The notes beneath the pieces are model-generated. The model had not been told where the DNA came from. It worked only from the letters and a program-made list of their open reading frames with translations, and did not search any database. DNA of 64,000 nt, taken from the NCBI GenBank assembly GCA_019454045.1, contig SKCR01035607.1, forward strand, positions 1 through 64,000, in the 5' to 3' direction. Source of the stretch: Zanthoxylum bungeanum. Its lineage: Eukaryota > Streptophyta > Magnoliopsida > Sapindales > Rutaceae. Within the stretch, counting starts at the first letter, position 1; every line of letters begins with the position of its first letter. The translations under genes and the position numbers were made by a program. Positions 61,072 to 64,000 of the stretch are shown here, one piece after another.

Positions 61072-62240
61072 TGATCAAGGTGTGTACCTTGATAGTGGAG
61101 CAACTCACCATATAACCAACAATCTCCAAAACATTTCCACTGCTGCTAAATTCACAGGTAACAATTCATTTCTAATTGGAAATGGTGAAGGACTTAGAAT
61201 CTCTCATATAGGTACAAGTATCGTTCACTCTTCTCTTGGTTTTGAACTGGATTTGAAATATATACTTTGTGTTCCTAGTATTACCAAAAATCTCTTAAGC
61301 ATATCCAAGTTGCTACAAGATAATGATGTACTAATTGAGTTCTTTTCTCATGGCTGCCTTATCAAGGACAATAAGAATGGCACACTGCTGGCACAGGGAG
61401 TTTCTGAGAGTGGTCTCTTTCAACTTCTATCCAGAAATCATGTCAATGCATTTCATGTTAATCACATTGTTTCCAATCCTAGGTCAATGTTTACCTATTT
61501 TGCTAAGTCTGTTCATTTGCCTCTAGCTTTGAACAACAATCATTCAATATCTTTAGTTGCTTTTAATACTTCTTTAACTACTGCAAAAATGTTTCAGCAG
61601 AGACTTAGACATCCAAGTCCATATATACTCAAAACAATTTCTAAATCTCAGTCTCTTCATCATAAAATGTCATAAATTTCCACATTGAGCTCATTTGATT
61701 TCTGTACTGCATGTCAACTTGGCAAAATGCATAGGCTGTACTTTCCATCCACTCATATAAGAACCTCAGCACCACTAGAACTTGTTCATACAGATATTTG
61801 GGGGCCTTCCTCTTCGTGTAGCTGGTTATTTCCCTTAAAAGTCAAATCAGAAGCATTACCCATCTTTAAACACTTCTAACTCCTTGTAGAAAAAAGTTTG
61901 ACTTGCCCATCAAAATCCTTCAGTCAGATTGGGGGAGAATTCAGAAGTTTTGAACCATTTCTTAAGTCACAAGGGATTCATTTCAGGCATAGTTGTCCTC
62001 ACACTCATCACCAAAATGGTGTAGTTGAAAGGAAACACAGATATTTGGTAGAAACATGTCTTACTCTTCTAGCACAGGCCAATATGCCTCTCTCCTTTTG
62101 GTGGGAAGCCTTTCTCACAGTTTCATACTTGATAAATAGGATGCCAACTTCAGTTCTAGCTAATATCTCACCTTTTGAAAAACTATACCACCTCAAGCCA
62201 GACTATACATTTCTTATAGTCTTTGGTTGTGCTTGATACC
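61072..62240 (+). pseudogene. Protease-integrase of copia element G
   Basis: Protease LDSGATHHITNN (61090) is intact at its active site. The integrase region has FQQRLRHPSP, a stop (61673-61675), CTACQLGKMHRL and LVHTDIWGPSS (first catalytic Asp). After SSCSW it jumps to LFPLKVKSEAL: about 15-18 residues holding the second catalytic Asp are missing (near 61822). A stop follows at 61877. Two opposite single-base shifts in homopolymers (an A-run near 61890, a G-run near 61933) cancel each other. PHTHHQNGVVERKHRY keeps the Glu. A TGA at 62234 replaces a Cys or similar codon in FGCA-stop-YPLL. Confidence 0.85.
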
Positions 62241-64000
62241 CTCTTCTTAGACCCTATAATCAGCACAAGCTAGATTTCCACTCAGATAAGTGTCTTTTCC
62301 TAGGATACAGTCCACTACACAAGGGGTACAAATGCTTACATAGCTCAGGAAAGTTTTATATAGCTAGACATGTTAGTTTTGATGAGAATGACTTTCCCTA
62401 CAAAGAGCTCTTCACATTTACTACTTCTAACCATCAGAACAATCAGAGCATCCCATCTTCTTCTCATGATCTATCAATAATATCTCATACACTCAATGTT
62501 CCATCTTCCAACAATCATGCTCCCACTCTTGACCATCTCTCAGCAGCTTCCCTAGAGACAGAATGGTCATCTCAACCTGCCCTGGTAAGATCAGTTAACT
62601 CTTCTCCAGTATCCTCATATTCAACCCAAACACTTCAGCCTCCAGTACCCTCCCATTTAACCCAAACACTTCAGCCTCTAGTACCCTCCCATCATAAATC
62701 TCATCATTCTGATACAGATCTCCCATCTACCCATCCTATACATACAAGATCCAAGTCTGAAATTTTTAGACCCAAATCTTATCTTTCTGTCACTGCCAGC
62801 GTTGAGCCAGTCAATGTCAAAACAGCACTTAGTAATTCTCATTGGTTTGCTGCCATGAAAGAAGAGTTTGAAGCTTTACAGAGAACTCAAACCTGGGCAT
62901 TGGTTCCTCCTGACTCAACCTCTAAAGTTATTGGTACCAAATGGGTGTTTCGAGTCAAATATAATTCTGATGGTAGTATCTCAAGGTACAAGGCAAGGTT
63001 AGTTGTCAAAGGGTTTCATCAAACTCATAGTATTGACTACTTTGAACCTTATAGCCCTGTCGTGAAACCATCTACAATACGAGTTGTACTGAGTTTGGCA
63101 GTCATGAATAACTGGAAAGTCAGACAGTTGGATGTGAACAATGCTTTCTTGAATGGCTCACTCTCTGAAGATGTATATGTATATCAGCCAGAAGGCTTTA
63201 TCAGTCATGTTTTTCCTCATCATGTCTGCAAGCTTAACAAGGCACTTTATGGTCTCTAACAGGCCCCACGAGCTTGGTATGATGCTCTTAAAAATTCTTT
63301 AGTAAGTTGGGGATACATCAAGTCTCAATCAGATTCTTCTTTGTTCATCATACATATCAACTCAGAGATAGTCATTATTATAGTCTATGTTGATGACATC
63401 TTAATCATTGGTTCTAAGATCAGTTTGGTGGAAGAAATAATCTCTCAATTGGGTTCTGCATATGCTCTCAAAGATTTGGGCATTGTTAAATTCTTTTTGG
63501 GGATCGAGGTTATACCTTCTGATAATGGTCTTCATTTATCTCAAACTAAGTACATAAGGGATATCTTAAAGAAGACTCACATGCTTGAAAGCAAAGGTTG
63601 TCTTACTCTCATGTGTCCAACAGAGAAACTGCATAAGGACAAAGGGAAGTTATTTGAGAATCCCTCATTATACAGAAGCATTGTTGGTTCATTACAATAT
63701 GTCACCCTTACCAGACCAGAAATTTCTTACTCTGTTCACAAACTCAGTCAATTTCTTGCTTCACCAATAGTCTTTCACTGGCAAGCCTGTAAACGAGTGT
63801 TGAGATATCTGCAAAATACTTCGCATTTTGGCTTACAGTTTCTTCCTACTGGCACATCCACTCTGACTTGGTATTCAGATGCAGATTGGGGATCAGATCC
63901 TGATGACAGAAAATCAATAGGTGGTTATTGTGTCTATCTTGGCTCAAATCTGGTTGTTTGGTCTTCGAAGAAGCAAAAGATAGTTTCTCGGTCATCTATT
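62237..64000 (+). pseudogene. Reverse transcriptase-RNase H of copia element G
   Basis: After a Ser/Pro/Thr-rich linker with a duplicated TQTLQPPVPSHL/TQTLQPLVPSHH unit (about 62625-62695), RT begins at MKEEFEALQRTQTWALVPPD (62855). It has WKVRQLDVNNAFLNGSLSED, a single TAA at 63257-63259 (ALYGL-stop-QAPRAWYD) and an intact IVYVDDILIIG site. LKDLGIVKFFLGIEV, YRSIVGSLQYVTLTRPEISY and the RNase H start (WYSDADWGSDPDDRKSIGGY, VVWSSKKQKIVSRSS) follow to the window end. Apart from the one stop, this stretch is readable throughout. Confidence 0.9.

Larger units (their letters stand above)
61072..64000 (+). mobile_element. Copia element G, different lineage, continues beyond window
   Basis: It starts within protease and continues through integrase, RT and RNase H to the last base. 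Protein motifs differ from the B/C/D/F family (LDSGATHHIT, FWWEAFLTVSYLINRM, FHQTHSIDYFEPYSPVV). They resemble Ale/Ivana-type copia, though I cannot fix the clade. Gag, primer site and 5' LTR are absent, cut off by the inverted LTR fragment. The 3' end lies outside the window. Confidence 0.85.

Noticed and set aside
1..64000. An undescribed defence, biosynthetic or other multi-gene system
   Set aside because: Apart from the LOG pseudogene and a few unassigned remnants, recognisable coding sequence belongs to retroelements or a virus-like relic, and all of it is broken.

Overview
The window looks like repeat-dense (heterochromatic) DNA from a flowering plant, most likely a eudicot. It is AT-rich and I find no intact host gene and no convincing RNA gene. 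Nearly everything recognisable is LTR-retrotransposon sequence: Ty1/copia and Ty3/gypsy elements inserted into one another and carrying many stop codons, frameshifts and deletions. Plant diagnostics are the copia primer-binding site complementary to initiator tRNA-Met, an Athila-type gypsy element with a tRNA-Asp-type primer-binding site, a plant cytokinin-activation (LOG) gene copy, and a pararetrovirus-like fragment. The species cannot be named from sequence alone.

Layout. 1-1.7 kb: AT-rich DNA with a possible host promoter and a doubtful first-exon remnant. 1.7-6.1 kb: decayed endogenous pararetrovirus-like coding sequence split by a 3.1-kb gypsy-type solo LTR. 6.1-7.9 kb: a copia-type LTR. 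8.0-17.6 kb: minus-strand Athila-like element (LTR, primer site, gag, protease, RT, RNase H, integrase) whose 3' region carries a full-length intronless LOG pseudogene. 17.6-25.6 kb: copia element B. 25.7-26.9 kb: unassigned regulatory-looking DNA. 26.9-40.7 kb: a minus-strand gypsy LTR split by complete copia element C (5-bp duplication gacac), whose own 5' LTR is split by an inverted solo LTR of the same family. 40.7-43.1 kb: non-coding gypsy-type interior and a satellite-bearing hAT-like fragment. 43.1-53.4 kb: copia element D, the best-preserved copy of that family, split by a complete non-autonomous LTR element (44399-48769, duplication ctggg) and by an Athila-family solo LTR (49357-51450), with partial Athila-family LTRs at both ends. 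53.4-54.2 kb: unassigned segment. 54.2-60.3 kb: copia element F. 60.3-61.1 kb: inverted LTR fragment. 61.1-64 kb: copia element G from a different lineage, running off the window.

How the parts relate. Copies B, C, D and F, the solo LTR at 29345-31224 and the fragment at 60303-61071 are one copia family (LTR starts TGTTGGACAA). B, C and F share a deletion between RT and RNase H that D lacks, so D-like copies may have supplied proteins for a non-autonomous subfamily. The Athila-like LTR family occurs four times (15693, 43142, 49357, 52678), with two different U3 promoter types. The most unusual items are the LOG copy enclosed by gypsy landmarks and the solo LTR whose U3 packs 16 ACGT cores into about 390 bp upstream of a TATA box.
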